This document shows positions 1-11,499 of a stretch of 64,000 bases of DNA, piece after piece. The notes under the pieces were generated by a model, which did no database searches, was not told the DNA's origin, and worked only from the letters and a program-made list of their open reading frames with translations. Numbering within the stretch: the first letter of the stretch is position 1; each line of letters opens with the position of its first letter. The stretch spans positions 186,001 through 250,000 of the forward strand of contig JAAKBF010000173.1 of assembly GCA_012656075.1 (NCBI GenBank), given 5' to 3'. This stretch comes from Phytophthora hibernalis (taxonomy: Eukaryota; Oomycota; Peronosporomycetes; Peronosporales; Peronosporaceae). The position numbers and the translations under genes were made by a program.

Positions 1-189
1 GCCTTCGTATGAGCCGGGCACGGTGACCTCGGTGCGCTTCCTGCAGGACCGGTACCTGGTCGCTGCAGGCTTAGCCTTTTCGTCAGGCTTCTGGGAAACT
101 TTCTTCGGATGCCGGGTCGCTTGGGTTTCGCCGCTTTTCGTCTTGTGGTCGGCGGCGCGGAGCGCCTTGGAGTCGGCGCCCTTTGGCAT
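1..189 (-). CDS. Partial basic ORF running off the window edge
   Basis: On the minus strand an ATG at 189 opens a frame of 63 codons with no stop before the window edge. The translation is rich in Lys, Arg, Ala and Pro (it starts MPKGADSKAL). This resembles the basic low-complexity segments of retroelement Gag proteins in this window, but no diagnostic motif is visible. The plus-strand frames over the same bases look like composition shadows in this GC-rich DNA. Its function is not recognised, and it may be the edge of another retroelement. Confidence 0.25.
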   Translation of the reverse strand, partial: MPKGADSKALRAADHKTKSGETQATRHPKKVSQKPDEKAKPAATRYRSCRKRTEVTVPGSYEG

Positions 190-433
190 CGCAAGTGGTG
201 CTGGTCTTGGACTGGTGCCCGGTGGGCATCTTGGGTTCTCGGCGGGTGTTCGCTCGGGCGCGTATTGCAGAATGAGGCGTTGCCTGTGCAGTTCGCTGGA
301 ATTCCCCTGGTACAAGGTGCTTCCCGTTTGGGTGTGGGGGTGTAATGGGACCACGCGACCATTGTTCTCTGTGGTGTGGTCCACACCATTGGTGTCCGCC
401 ACACGCGCGGGGTGTGGCCCGTCAAGAACTTAA

Positions 434-718
434 CCCTATTGCGGTCAACATTATACTTGAAATTTGTAAACCTAATTTCCATAGTAAAATGTTAAACATG
501 CATAAATGCTTGGTTTTGGCCCGCACCTCGCAGCATAATATTATGATTTTGCGTGGTTTTACAATAATTATTGCAATTATTGTAGTTAAACCAAGCATAT
601 TGCTTGGTTTACCGGAAATGATATGATTAGGCAAAAATAAAATCCTGTCATTATGATTCGCTAATATTTGTAAAACCAAGCATATTGCGGGGTTTTAGGA
701 GCACCAACCGCAATAGGG
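434..718. mobile_element. PIF/Harbinger-like MITE (285 bp)
   Basis: A non-coding, AT-rich element bounded by 12-bp terminal inverted repeats, CCCTATTGCGGT at 434-445 and its complement at 707-718. TAA is duplicated directly outside both ends (431-433 and 719-721). A 3-bp TWA target duplication is the hallmark of the PIF/Harbinger superfamily. The interior holds nested palindromes, for example around 559-581 and 590-613, and several copies of GCTTGGTTT in both orientations, so the RNA could fold into a hairpin. There is no transposase, so it would be non-autonomous. Confidence 0.75.
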
Positions 719-721
719 TAA

Positions 722-1133
722 AGCCGTACTTAAGTAGTACGTCAGTTGTATTGAAGCAGTACATCTAAATGGGTGGCTCCCATTTGGAAAGATCAGATTA
801 GACAGGGATTCAGTATGCAGATAGTTAACAGTAGTTAGAACTACAACAGTGTGCTTAATATAAATCAGTTTAACTCTAACCCGGAAGTTCGCAAGTCAAT
901 TGGTACTCGGTACCATATTGGACAGGAAGGCCAGGCCTTTGCAAGCTTACAGCAGGAACGCCAGGCGTCTGTTGTGGTTATCGCGTTAATGCTTCCTCTA
1001 AAGCTAAGGTGCGTGTGACCCCGTCACTGGTAGTGCAGGGTTCCCATCTATAGCGGCACTTGCGCGTGTTTGGCTTGGGCGAGCTTCCTCCAGCGAGTTT
1101 CAAGAGCGAGTCTTCTCAGCCGGCGGAATTGTT
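722..1133. other. Non-coding stretch, possible LTR remnant
   Basis: No convincing reading frame. The segment around 860-1060 has the mixed composition of an LTR or leader and runs into a short coding remnant at 1134. I see no matching second copy in the window, so the LTR idea is only an inference. Confidence 0.2.
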
Positions 1134-1253
1134 ATGAGCAACCTGCGCACCCGTACGGACAACCATCGCGCGGAGATGCAGGTTGTGCCGATGCTCAGCC
1201 GGAAGGAGATCCAGCGGATGGATGCTGGCAGCACTGGCGGCGCGACTCGTTAG
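1134..1253 (+). pseudogene. Short ORF, possible Gag N-terminal remnant
   Basis: A 39-codon frame starts at ATG 1134 and ends at TAG 1251. The translation is hydrophilic, starts MSNLRTRTDN and contains a basic/acidic segment ending in Gly-Gly. The same frame continues with coding-like composition for a few codons past the stop before it decays. Its placement after an LTR-like leader would fit the beginning of a retroelement gag. No family motif is visible and this could be chance. Confidence 0.2.
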
Positions 1254-2174
1254 GATCACATTGAGCTGGTCGCGCAATTACCGTTACTGTTTTCTGTTAT
1301 AATACCTATCTAACAAAATGATTTGCACCGCATGCGATTTGCGATGCTTCGATGAATGATGGTCGACTATTAATATCCAACTAATTCTCTGGATGTTCAT
1401 ATCCAGAGTTTTAGAGCGAATCCAGAACTGTCCATGATCCTGTAAAACCACATAAACGGATATAAATGTAATTACGACAACCTAAGCGACATACAGTTAT
1501 CAACATTAAACGTCGTATAATTTAATAAACTGTCATATTGTATTTGAAAACACGCGGATGTTGGCCTAGTCGGCCTCAAGCGATAGTCAAGCCACCTTAC
1601 ACAAATGTTGACCCAGCTGACTTAGAACAACGTTCAAGTAACCCAAGTTAAGTGGTCTTCTAGATATTGAGATAATGAAACGCCGGTACTAATGCTTAGA
1701 TTTCAATCGCATCCAAAGTAAGTACCTCATAAAGTCAGCGGCCGTCGTGATCGATCAAAAACTTTATCACTCCATGCCGAAACGACTTCAACAGGTCAAG
1801 GACAATCTTGGAGTCACAAAGTACCAGGAGATACAATCCGTATTCTAGAGGTCTCTTGAAGGCGTACCGGGGTCGTATGGTTGTAGGGTTTCATTGAGCG
1901 GCTGAGAGAAGGTGTAAGTTAAAAATTCCGACGGGGCCTTTAGATCTGGCGTAGACATATTAGGTTATTAAACATGGGTACATTTTAAAAATGGTCATAA
2001 CATTTCAACCACGAACGTCATCGTAGCAAGCCATACTGCTATTAAAAAGCCTTTCACCAAGCATTCTACTATCATAGATACTAGCAGCAGACTAGTAACG
2101 AAAGTTGAGAATACTTCTAAAAAATTCGCGCGTTGCACGAAGAATCTCTGAAATTCAGGCGTAGTACATGTTTA
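1254..2174. other. AT-rich non-coding stretch
   Basis: About 0.9 kb of AT-rich sequence with stops in every frame. I see no RNA gene, tandem repeat or inverted terminal repeat in it. Confidence 0.4.
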
Positions 2175-2372
2175 TCATGTAATGTACACAGAGTACACTA
2201 TATGACTACGCCCTCCTGCTTGTGCCGCGAAACTGCGAGCAGATGAACTTGGGCAAATAGTACATGAATTTGCTCTGTCAAGTTGCCAGTGGCTTCGTTG
2301 TCTGCTCATCCTTGTCGCGCTCTTTGGCCCGGTCGCGTGACGATTGCAGAGCGGCGATCCTTCGCGCAACAT
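2175..2372 (-). pseudogene. Possible degraded coding fragment
   Basis: On the minus strand a frame beginning near 2370 gives a basic/charged stretch (MYVARRIAALQSS, then Arg/Lys/Glu-rich) that stops in frame after about 32 codons and stays coding-like for another 25. Composition differs from the AT-rich flanks, which suggests an old coding remnant. No domain is recognised. 2373-2644 holds nothing I can identify. Confidence 0.2.
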
Positions 2373-2644
2373 ACATCTGAGCTAATTGGCTCGTAGATTC
2401 TCGCACTTAGCTGAGGTGGACGACACAGGCAACACGCAGGTAATTTATTACTTTTTACAGGACATTTATTCTGCAACTAATACTCGATATACATGAACAT
2501 TTTCTTATTCTATGTAGCTTTTAGTTTCCACCGTTAATTTGTTTTCCCAAAATCGCACTAGCTCTGACATTAATTTCAAAGAACACATCTTGACGGTATT
2601 TTAATATTAAAATAGTCTTGGTCGTAGACTGTCTTGGCCCATTG

Positions 2645-3180
2645 TACATTGTCGTGCACCTCCCTATCCAGCGGGGCGGCCAGCGGCTTGCTGTTCGGGG
2701 CAGAGTACGGGCTCGAGAGGGGGAAATGCTGTAGCGTAAAAGAAATAAAATAGGTTTGGTTTTGTTCTTCACTTGGGTGCTAGTAGGAAGATTCACGACT
2801 GAGTACAAAATCTGGGGCGGCGGCTCCGCGCCGAGCACGCCCATATGCATGACAACCTTCGGATTCCCTCACCTCGGTGCCCTGGGGGCGCCCTCCATCC
2901 TTCATCCTGCAACATGACACCCCGCCGCTCTGGAAGCTTTCGTCGCGTTCCAAGCGGCTGGGTCCTCCGTCCTCGCTCATCCTTCGACTCCTCCGGGTGC
3001 GGCGTGCTGGCTCCTCCGCCACTTGGCGAATGAGCACGACACATCTGCGCCATCTTTTGGTACGCTCATCACCGGTGCCACGCTTCGGGTACAACTTAGG
3101 CCTGAGACGGCTCAACAGTCGCAGCGTCCTACGAACCCTTCTCCCGCACACCTGGCACGTCGGCCTCGTGCCTCGGTGCG
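2645..3180 (-). repeat. Dispersed repeat D, copy 1
   Basis: This segment matches 35890-36390 in inverted orientation: the CACCTCCCTATCCAGCGG end, the TTGTACTC/CTGAGTACAAAATCTGGGGCGG core and the GGCACGTCGGCCTCGTG end are shared with modest divergence. Both copies can encode a short segment with a CQVCGR motif and many Arg residues (minus here, plus there), but neither copy has a long intact frame. It is a mobile-element fragment of unknown class. The minus frame at 2780-3319 covers it, but its translation is Arg-rich low complexity and I do not call it a gene. Confidence 0.5.
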
Positions 3181-3339
3181 GGTCATCTTCTCCGACCACC
3201 ACCTTTCCGTCCTCGGCAAGCCTGAGGCTCTCGTAGGAGCCGCACAACAACTTGCTCTTCCTTGTTGAAGTCTTCAAACGGGCTATTTTCAGCTGGGGTC
3301 GCGTGGCCGAGCTCCGCACTGACGGCCTCCTGGTAGTAC

Positions 3340-4242
3340 TCAGCTTCTTTGGAACCGTCCGATCGCAAGCGTTTCAAGCTTGACCCTCCTGTTGAGAACA
3401 CTTGACGGCGTTCGTTCGCACACATGTCGAATCCCTTTGCACGATGACTCCTGGCGCAATTGTCTGCAGCTTGCCACCTCCGTCGTCAGGCGCCATCCAT
3501 GCGTAAGTAAACTCACACCAATCACAATCTCACAGGCAAGCAGCCCCCAAGTCACCCAGCCCAACACCACATCCACGGTGCCGAGAGTGATCACCAGGAT
3601 TACCACTCCCGTAGTGCCGCAAAGCACAAACTCCACCAGATCATACACGGCCATTGGCACATGCACTAGTAGTGATAGTCCGAGCAGGAGGATCCAGCAG
3701 AGCCCTTGTGCCACCGCGATGCACCGAAGCCAAATGGCAATCACAGCTTCCACGGCAGCTCGTCCGTAGCGGCCAATTGAGCGTCCTGTGCGCAGCACCA
3801 AATCCGGTAAGAATTCACTGAAAGTGACATGGAACCCTTTCCACAAGCAACGAAGCATCCTGCCCTAGCGTCCATATTCCAACTCGTTCTCAAGCAGAAC
3901 TTGCATCGGTACAGCGAACAGCGCGCTCCACAGCGCGTACGCGTACGTAGGTCCTCTGAGGCGTCGTAGTTCACGATGGCGAAGCACGTCTTGATAGCGT
4001 GAGATGAACGCGCACCACATGCTGCCTTTCAAGTGCATGACGCGCCAGGTCTCGAGCAGAAAAGTCCACGCGACGTTCCGTAAGGGAGTCGACAGCACCC
4101 AGACCGCCACGAAGCACAGACCGGCGACGCAGTAGGCAGGAAGTAACTCCACCTGTACATTCGCCTCGAGCGAGACACCTCGGGAAGAATCATCCGTCTG
4201 AAGCGGGGTAGATTCGGCACTGAAGTGAGTAGAGGTAGTCGA
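3340..4242 (-). pseudogene. Multi-pass membrane protein, interrupted by one TAG
   Basis: One minus-strand frame is open from 4242 to 3340 except for a TAG at 3865-3867. The first part contains a hydrophobic segment (AYCVAGLCFVAVWVLS) and a second around YALWSALFAVPMQVLL. After the stop come at least three more strongly hydrophobic segments separated by short charged loops, then a basic tail. That makes about five predicted membrane spans. There is no obvious start ATG; GTG at 4152 or an upstream exon would be needed. It lies downstream of element E's integrase on the same strand, so an env-like or captured gene of that element is possible. A host membrane protein gene is equally possible. The family is not recognised. 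Confidence 0.45.
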
Positions 4243-4518
4243 TCACCACTTCAGCACGCCGACTTTGGGTTTGGTAATCCTGCGAAAGACGCCCTCCCAT
4301 CAATTTCTTGTAGCGCCTCGAGTCAGAACCCGACGGTTAGTAAAGCAATAGCCCTCCGGTGCTCGGCATCCGGCTCGTCAGGATCGGTCAGTGTGCGACT
4401 TGAACCCACCCAGTTCACACCTCCACAACTTTCTCAGCAATTTTTGCACTACCTCGTCGAGCTCATCTCCCTGGGAACGGTCCAGATCTTTCAGTCGGGC
4501 TCCGAAAGAGGGAGAGCG

Positions 4519-5740
4519 ATGACGGTGAAAACGAGGAGCCCATTTGTAATTTCACCATCAAGCCCTCAGCATCAGATCCGGATGGGAAAGTCCGCGCCGA
4601 AGAACGGCGACTTGTTCAAGCGTCTTGCGGGTTTCCTTGACGAGAAAGAAAAGAAGACGAAGAAGAAGCCCAAAGATAGTCAGACTAGTGAGACTGCGGT
4701 CAAAGCGGCCAATGAGGCGTTCTCGCGGTCAATGAAGGCTCCATCGGACTCGAGATCCTTGATGACGTTGCCGAAGCCGTGCTGGGCGGGACGGGCAACG
4801 CCGAAGACGCCTTAAGTGGGTTGATCGTGATTCAACCGAGTCTGAGTCGGCGGCGTAAGAGTAAAGAACCCGCGGCTCACCCTCGTTTTGGAGGCGTTTC
4901 ACTTTCTCCACCTCCACCTTCGCTTTCACCTCCAAGCTGCTTCGGTTCTTGGATTTGAACTTTCCGACAAGGCACCCGATGAAGTGCGCAATGGCCTCGA
5001 GAAGGTGTACGCCGGAACGGCTAGGATGAACGCTGCTCCGTACGAGAAGGAGTACCCGTGGGTCGGAGTTCGCCTCTGGTACAATCCCAAGAAGTTCCCC
5101 GATCTTCACCTTGCGCACTGGTGGTTTTGGATGGCCAACCGTTCCACGTTCTGGGACTGGGGCTTAACGCTCCACTGGCTTTGAAGTTAGTCCAGGGTCA
5201 ACGACGCAAGCGCAAAATGAGTGCTTCCAGTGAGCGCCGCAAGTTCCTCAGTCTCTGCCTGGAGTATTGGGGATATTATGGGTTTCTTCGTCGTCTAGAT
5301 GTCTATACCACGCCCCGAGTCGCTCCCATTCACTACATGAATCCAAGAGCCAACGAGGTGTGGTATAAACTCCGCAACAATGATCGAATTAAGAAGCTTC
5401 GAGCCGAGTTCGAGCCCTGACTCCAAGCAGGCACCTACGTCGCCCCCTGTTATTCCGTTCAATAAAAAGGAGGCCAAAACCCCAGGATACGCTCCATTTC
5501 AGCACGCGGACGGCTCGTACACTGCTCTGTGCTGGGAAGATTCCGCGATCGACAAGAAATACGGTCTCTCCGTGAAAAGGTCAGCGGCAAGAAGCGTGAC
5601 AATGGAGACGACGAGTCGGACGACAGCACGGGGAAACCACGAAGCCTCCTCGCAAGAAGCACAAGCAGGTCATCTCGTCGTCCGAGTCCGATTGAGTCGA
5701 GGTAGTAAGCGTTTTCCTCTGGAATTCACAGTCCTCTTTT
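4519..5740 (+). pseudogene. Broken plus-strand gene downstream of element E
   Basis: Coding-like plus-strand segments in changing frames. 4519-4815 encodes a Lys-rich segment (FKRLAGFLDEKEKKTKKKP). 4951-5184 encodes a Trp/Tyr-rich segment (YPWVGVRLWYNP, AHWWFWMANRS). 5205-5420 and 5410-5600 encode further charged segments. At least three frame changes and stops interrupt it. It runs opposite to element E and occupies the place where that element's integrase-to-3'-LTR interval would be, as the plus-strand gene at 22-25 kb does in element A. I do not recognise the family and see no clear similarity between the two genes. Confidence 0.4.
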
Positions 5741-5755
5741 TCATATGCAAGTAGT

Positions 5756-6130
5756 AGCACGGTACCAAACCGGTGCTTTCCAATTCAAAATATAATTTTC
5801 GTTTTCGAGAGTCCCTCATCTTGTACGCTCTTCGAGTTGTCAGATCGTCTTCGCTGTAAGTAGCGACCCCAGACAATTAACTCAGCGCCAGTGAAGTAAC
5901 TCATTTTCATCAACAGCAGCGTGACGCACTTCGTAGTTGCTCCAGCTTTCCACAGGGGCTCTCAGCTCCGTTTTTCGTATACAGGTCATAGCACGGTACC
6001 AAACCGATGCAAATCAAATCAAAATGCACAAAGCCAAATTCGAGAGTCCTCCTCCTTTCGCGCTCTCAGAGTTCCAGACTGTCCTCGCTGTAAGTAGCGG
6101 CACGGGACAGTTAACCCAGCGCTAGAAGAG
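5756..6130. repeat. Degenerate tandem repeat, 234-bp period
   Basis: AGCACGGTACCAAACCG at about 5756 recurs at 5990, and CGCTGTAAGTAGCG at 5852 recurs at 6086. Both pairs are 234 bp apart, with intervening sequence of lower similarity. The unit does not appear to code. It may be part of a decayed LTR. Confidence 0.5.
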
Positions 6131-6249
6131 TAATTAATCTTCATCCACAGTAGCGTTGGCTTCCGCCAGATGAACGCTTCGTCGTAGTTCAGGTGAATGG
6201 TCTTCTTCATCTAGAGGCCCGTCATCGTCCTGTTCATGGCAGGTTTGCA

Positions 6250-7613
6250 CTTCCGCCGGCACTTCCGAGGGAAAAGATCTACTTCAGCGACCTCGGAATC
6301 TTTTTAGTCGGTTCACATTCACGGTGACGATGCGGTTCAGGTGGGTCGGAATAGCCAAGCTATAAGCGTTCTCTTGCCAGTCACACTATAAGGTCCATGC
6401 CAAACAAACGCTTGTTTCTTCGTTTTGAGCTCACCTCGTCGCGCCCTGACGTATCAAACTGCGTCTCCTTCATTAAACGTCGTGCTCACTTGTTTTTCCA
6501 TCCGTTTTCCAAGCCGGTCTTGAGCTTTAAGAAGTTTTTGTTCTACCATCCGACGTGTGTCTCGCAGTGAAAAGAATATTCGTCTTCGATACGAGATAAC
6601 CTCGTTACTCTTCCAATCATTGTTGGTGTTCAGAAAACCAAATCTAGCGACAACACGGGGTCCCTGCCGTACAAACTAAAGAAGGGGAGTCGCCCAAGGC
6701 CTCGTGGTACGACGTTCGATAATCAAATAGCACTCGAGATAAGTAGAGATCCCAATCCGTTTGGGCCTCGCTCACGAACATGCGCAGCATGCTTATCAGC
6801 GTCCCATTGAAGCGTTCGACAAGCCCTTGTGTTTGAGGATGGTAGGCAGCGCCAAAAGCTTTTGATGCCCAGCGTCTGGTAGAAGCTCTGCGCAAGTTCC
6901 TAAATGAAATTTGATCCACGGTCACTAAGTAGCCACCAAGGTACGCCATGCCGAGAGATGACCTCATTAACCATCACATTCACGAAAGTCATCGTGTCCA
7001 GAGTAGCTACTGGAAATCCTCGACCCAGCGAGATAAGTAGTCAGCGAACACTAAATGAAATTCTTACCGCGAGGGGTAGTCACCAGAGGACCCACTGCGT
7101 CAATTACCAGCAATGAGAACGGACCCGACAGCTCTTGAACAGGCATCCTCTGCATGAGGCCGTTCTTCCACGGGCGATATCCTTTTCCGCTTCCACAAGT
7201 AGAGCACGCTCGTACATACTCTTCCACATCTTTTCTCCATCTTTGCCAGTAAGCGTGCTTTTGTACTAAGTCAATCGTCTTTTTCAGACCAGTGTGGGCG
7301 GTGAGCACATCCGAGTGGCAGTAGTGTAGAACAGTTTCGACGAACGCAAGAGGAATCACCGGCACACTGATAGTATGCGCGTGGCCCCACGAGCTCGCAG
7401 ATGAACACGGCTCAACAGAATTCCATTCCTCGCTTCGTAGTGGGGTGCCATCTGTAGAATGCGCACGCGCAATTGAGCATGTAAGGCTAGCGCTCCGTCT
7501 GCCAAGAAGGCCGTTAGAGCCTGAATCCACGGGGTGCGGTGCTGCTCCTCGACGAACCGTTCCTGGTCGAGTCCAAACTCGTCCACCGGGGAAGCGACAA
7601 AAGGTTCAGCCAA
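6250..7613 (-). pseudogene. Element E integrase
   Basis: Minus-strand segments in several frames. At 7350-7150 the zinc-binding part is visible (H-Y-C-H then C-STC spaced as an HHCC domain). At 7140-7050 the start of the catalytic core follows (VIDAVGPL). At 6967-6644 the core continues with the YHPQTQGLVERFNG motif that carries the catalytic Glu. Further down, 6480-6380 encodes the GPY/F module (WHGPY at 6388-6399) after an in-frame TGA. The order HHCC, core, GPY/F is that of Ty3/gypsy integrases. Stops and frame changes indicate loss of function. I see no chromodomain here, unlike element A. Confidence 0.75.
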
Positions 7614-7707
7614 TCCAGCATCTTCTTCCTCGTCGGCTACGACTTCGGGAGAGACGCCACTCGGTCCAGCTCCTTCTGCGTCGATGCGCGGCTCTCCACG
7701 ACCTCGA

Positions 7708-8240
7708 TTAGACTACCCTCTTGTTGAATCCGTCAGCCGCGTTATTCTCCGATTGTATCGATCGCCTCTCCCCGACTTGGATGCGACTCTCACCGTCTGA
7801 TTTAGCGTCATTCAGCAAGACCACCATAGTTGGAGCATTCACAGTAGCAGTATGAAGCCAATATACATACCCCATGGTAGTACCAGCTTTGTGGAACACT
7901 TTAAAGCGTAGCTGTGACAACTCCATAGCCCAACTGGCTAGTTTAGCGTTGCTGGTCCTGTTGTTCTCGTTGAAGATCCACACTAATGCTTTGTGGTCCG
8001 TGTACAGGTCAAACTCTTGGCGGTCAAGGTAACACCTAAACTTCTTCGTGGCCCAGATGATGCCCCAGCATTCAATTTCTGAGGTCCCATCTTGGTTGCG
8101 TATCCAGTTCTTCTCAGATCATTCTAGTAGTTTGCTAGCGTAGGCGACCACACGGTCACGACCATCGACTGTCTGTATTAAGCACGCTCCAACAGCCAAT
8201 TTTGAAGAATCCACATACAGCTTGAAGCGTTTCTAAAAGT
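7708..8240 (-). pseudogene. Element E RNase H and connection region
   Basis: The minus strand at 8180-7940 encodes RNase H-like residues (a VYTDHKAL-type motif is readable near 8010-7980, before WIFNENNRTSNAKLASW). 7970-7840 continues with LSQLRFKVFHKAG, the usual end of a Ty3/gypsy RNase H. Stops and frame changes interrupt it. The stretch to 7613 is acidic/basic low complexity leading to integrase. Confidence 0.55.
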
Positions 8241-8249
8241 CGGGATACA

Positions 8250-9112
8250 TTAGGATAGGAGGTTCAACCAGCCGCCTTTGCAGCTGACAAAAGCGGCTTC
8301 GCAGTCATCATTCCACTGGAATGCTACGCCCTTCATCTTCAACCGTTCAATCGGAGCAGAGATGCCCGCGTAACCAGAGATATAGCGCCTGAAGTAGCTG
8401 GTCAGGCCCAGGAAGGCCCGAACAGTGTGCAAATCGTGAGGACGCTTGACATTCATCACATCCTTCACCTACTCAGGGTTTGGAAGAATATCGGACGGTG
8501 TCACAATGTGTCCTAGAACGCTACCAGGTCTCGACCCCACTTGCACTTCTTAATTTTCAATTTGAAGCCAGCTGGCCTGAAGCGCTCAAAAACACTTGTT
8601 TTAGTCTCACCAAGTGCGTAGGAAAGTCACTATTGAACACAACACAATCATCCAGGTACACCAAGCAAGTTCTTCATTTGAGATCCAAGAGAACATTTTC
8701 CATCACACTTTCAAAAGCGGGAACAGCATTGCATAGTCCGAACGGCATCACGAGCCACTCGTATAAGCCGTATTTGCATGTGAATGTGGTCTTTTCCACA
8801 TTTTCCGACACCATATAGACGTTCCAGTACCCAGAGGCGATGTCCAGGGTGGAAAACAACTTAGCTTTCCCTTAAGACGTCCAAAATGTCGTCGATGAGA
8901 GGCATAGGGTAACAGTCATTGATGGTTATAGCGTTGAGACGGCGATAGTCAATACAAAATCGAATGCTTCCATCAGGTTTGCGAATCATCAAAACTGGAC
9001 TTTCCCACGGGCTCCTTGACGGGCGTATTTGACCCAAGTCAAGATATTGCTGAAGCTCAGCCTCCATTACGTTTCCTTGGGCCTTGGAAATCCTGTACGG
9101 ACGCTTTTTCAT
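8250..9112 (-). pseudogene. Element E reverse transcriptase
   Basis: From 9112 downward the protein shows the RT fingers (RPSRSPWESPVLMIRKPDGS, then RFCIDYRRLN), palm motif A (FSTLDIASGYWNV), the WLVMPFGLCNAVP motif and, after an in-frame TGA near 8674, the YLDD catalytic box at about 8655. 8468-8250 holds the thumb/connection (HTVRAFLGLTSYFRRYI). All core RT motifs are recognisable, so the family call is secure. At least two in-frame stops and frame changes break it. Confidence 0.8.
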
Positions 9113-10436
9113 CGGCGGATGCGTCCCGTATCAATAGATAACTTAAGCAGATCCGTTCTGCCAGGCGTCATTGAGGTCTCCACAAACATATCTCGAAACG
9201 AGGTCAACAACCCGCGCATGAGTCCGCGCTGCTCTTCTCCAAGCTTGGAGCCAGAGAAACCAACATTTAGGTGTTCATGAATAACCTTAGACAGTTCTGG
9301 CATAGGGTCGAGCGACTCCGTTGAGTTGGCAGTGACCGTACCGATAACAGAGTCATCCCACGCGTATTTATTCGAAGTCGACGTAGACGATGAGGGAACG
9401 CTTACCAGTTCGGACTCAGTCTCTGAAGCGAAAGCCGAATCAGGGACTACCGTAGCCGCAGCCACTCTTGTTCCTTTCTTGATCACCACGTCTTCAGTAG
9501 AGGAGTTGTAGCTTTCCACTGTGCACATTGCACAAAGTGCGCGCGACGCGTACGGTTCCATCTAGGTCGGGAAGCCTTCCACCAGCACGGTGGTGTCCTC
9601 TGGCACCTCTCCCTGCACGCCAGTGGTCACAAGAGCTTAACCACCGGGTCGGAGTCGCACGGTAGAGCTAATCCTTGAAATGTACATTTCTTCGACACGA
9701 GGCGACCCGGGAGGGAACACTTCGCCGGTGTCTTTCAAAGTCAGTGTGTTCTCGTCCAAGTCAATAACAGCTCGATAGGTCTTCAGAGTATCCGTTCCTA
9801 GAATGGCATCCACATGTAGTCGGTCGACCACAGCGAACAGTCGCAACTTCTCCTGCGATCCCAGGCGCATTGGCAAGTCAATCACCCCTTTATCTTCAGC
9901 TTGTGTCCTGAGACACCGTTCAATCCATCGTACGGGCGCATAGGAGCGTTGGCTAGACCAAGGCGACGCAGCACACGATAGTTCACTAGACTTGCATAGC
10001 CAATCAGAATTTCGGCCGGGAGGCAGTCGATGTGTCCGGCAGACACGGCTTCCACACCCACAGAACCGATCACGCGCTTCCCGTCGGGAACCAAAGGTTC
10101 ATCGTCGTCATCGCTTTCGACAGTCACGTCTTCATCCTTAGTGACCGTACACAATCCGGGTTTTCGCTTTCGGGTGTGGTCACGTTGGTCTCGGACGACG
10201 TACACGTACTGATCATCCTCATTATGTCCGTTCGCGTCGGTACCGAGGTCGCCTAACGCTTCCGAGCGTTCAGAGAACAATGTGGAGCACTCGAAGCTCA
10301 GGTGTTTGACGCGCTTCCCTCGGTATCGACCTTCCGCGAGCGAACATTTCTCAGTCGCACTTAGTTCGCGGGCCCGCATTTTGGAACGGATGGTTTCAGC
10401 CTCAGTCTCGTAGAGAACCTTCGTTAGAGCCAGCAC
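9109..10436 (-). pseudogene. Element E protease and protease-RT spacer
   Basis: 10436-9882 and 9885-9637 are adjoining minus frames. The first ends in LIGYASLVNYRVLRRLG, which aligns with the retropepsin pattern but has lost the catalytic DSG/DTG triplet. The second contains AILGTDTL, the usual second retropepsin motif (hydrophobic-hydrophobic-G-x-D). 9561-9109 encodes the acidic spacer that leads to RT. The missing catalytic triplet means this protease could not work. Confidence 0.65.
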
Positions 10437-11499
10437 ATGTTATATAGTAGTTGCTCTTGATCTTACCGCCTTCAAAGAACACCATGCTGTGGATTCTGGC
10501 CTCGAGATCGCCCTCGTGAGTTAAGTTGTTGCGTCACCCGTCACGATTTTCTTCTTCTTCCACAAGCAAGTAAACCGTTCGTCTCACCAGGGAACGGTAT
10601 CGAGCTTAGGCTGCCAAAAGTAAAGCAGGGTTCTGTGACAGGGGATATAGAACTCACGCGGCCCTTCTCGGGTTCAAAGAGGTCGATCACAATGTTTTTC
10701 TCCACGACGTCCTGGTCAACGACCGAAGGCTTTCTCGGCGGGCGTCCGGTTCACCGGATTTCATCCTCGAAGGAGTCACATCCTCCTCCTACGTCGCGGT
10801 CGTCAGCAATGGTGAGACCCACTGTACAATTTGCTCGGGCCAAGTTTTCCGCAGGCTTTACCCCACGGAAGTCGCGATTGGCATGCTTCGCCTCTTCGGA
10901 AGCAGCTAGAGTGTCTCGATATCACTGCAGCCAATATTCTGGTGTAGACAGTAGACCCGGGGACGACTCGCGCGTCCTCATAAGCGTGTCGACAGGAACC
11001 TTTAGCAGCTTACTGGTTTCCTCGAGTGTCAGTTCCTTCAGTTGCTCAGCGTTCTTCTTCATACGCAATTTCAGTTCCACCTCGTCCAGCGGGTATAGTC
11101 GCTCCTCGAGTTCTTTGTCGAATTCTTACCCACATTACTCGTCACATTTCCTGCCAGAGCATCCAGCTCCTCAGGTGTGAATAATCGAGAATGAGGCGGA
11201 GAGTCACCCTCTTCTTAGCGTTCAACTCGCCGTTCAGTCGGACTTCCTCGACGAGCTTTTTCTTCGGTGTCCACGGCGAGCACGGAAGCGTCTGTAGTCA
11301 CACTCCCCACGTTACCCGCCCTCACGGCCTCCACATCTAGGCTGAACGTCTCCAGCGCACTGAGCAACCGGTCCGCTTCATCAAAGTCACCCGTTTTCTC
11401 GAGTTTCAAGCGCGCGGTCAGTCCCATCGGAGCCTTAGAACGCTTCTCGAATTCTTCATCCTTTCCCACATCACTTGTTGTTCTTCCCGCCGGGACGCT

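Noticed and set aside
23..433. Three overlapping plus-strand frames at the window start
   Set aside because: Trp/Cys/Gly-rich translations without motifs, and a more protein-like basic frame exists on the minus strand. They look like shadows of GC-rich DNA.
2780..3319. A 179-aa minus-strand frame
   Set aside because: It overlaps repeat D; the second copy of that repeat does not preserve the frame. The translation is Arg-rich low complexity with one CQVCGR motif that is not enough for a zinc finger.
10635..11180. 181-aa plus-strand Ser-rich frame
   Set aside because: The opposite strand reads as element E polyprotein with a Glu/Lys/Leu helical segment. The plus frame is its shadow.
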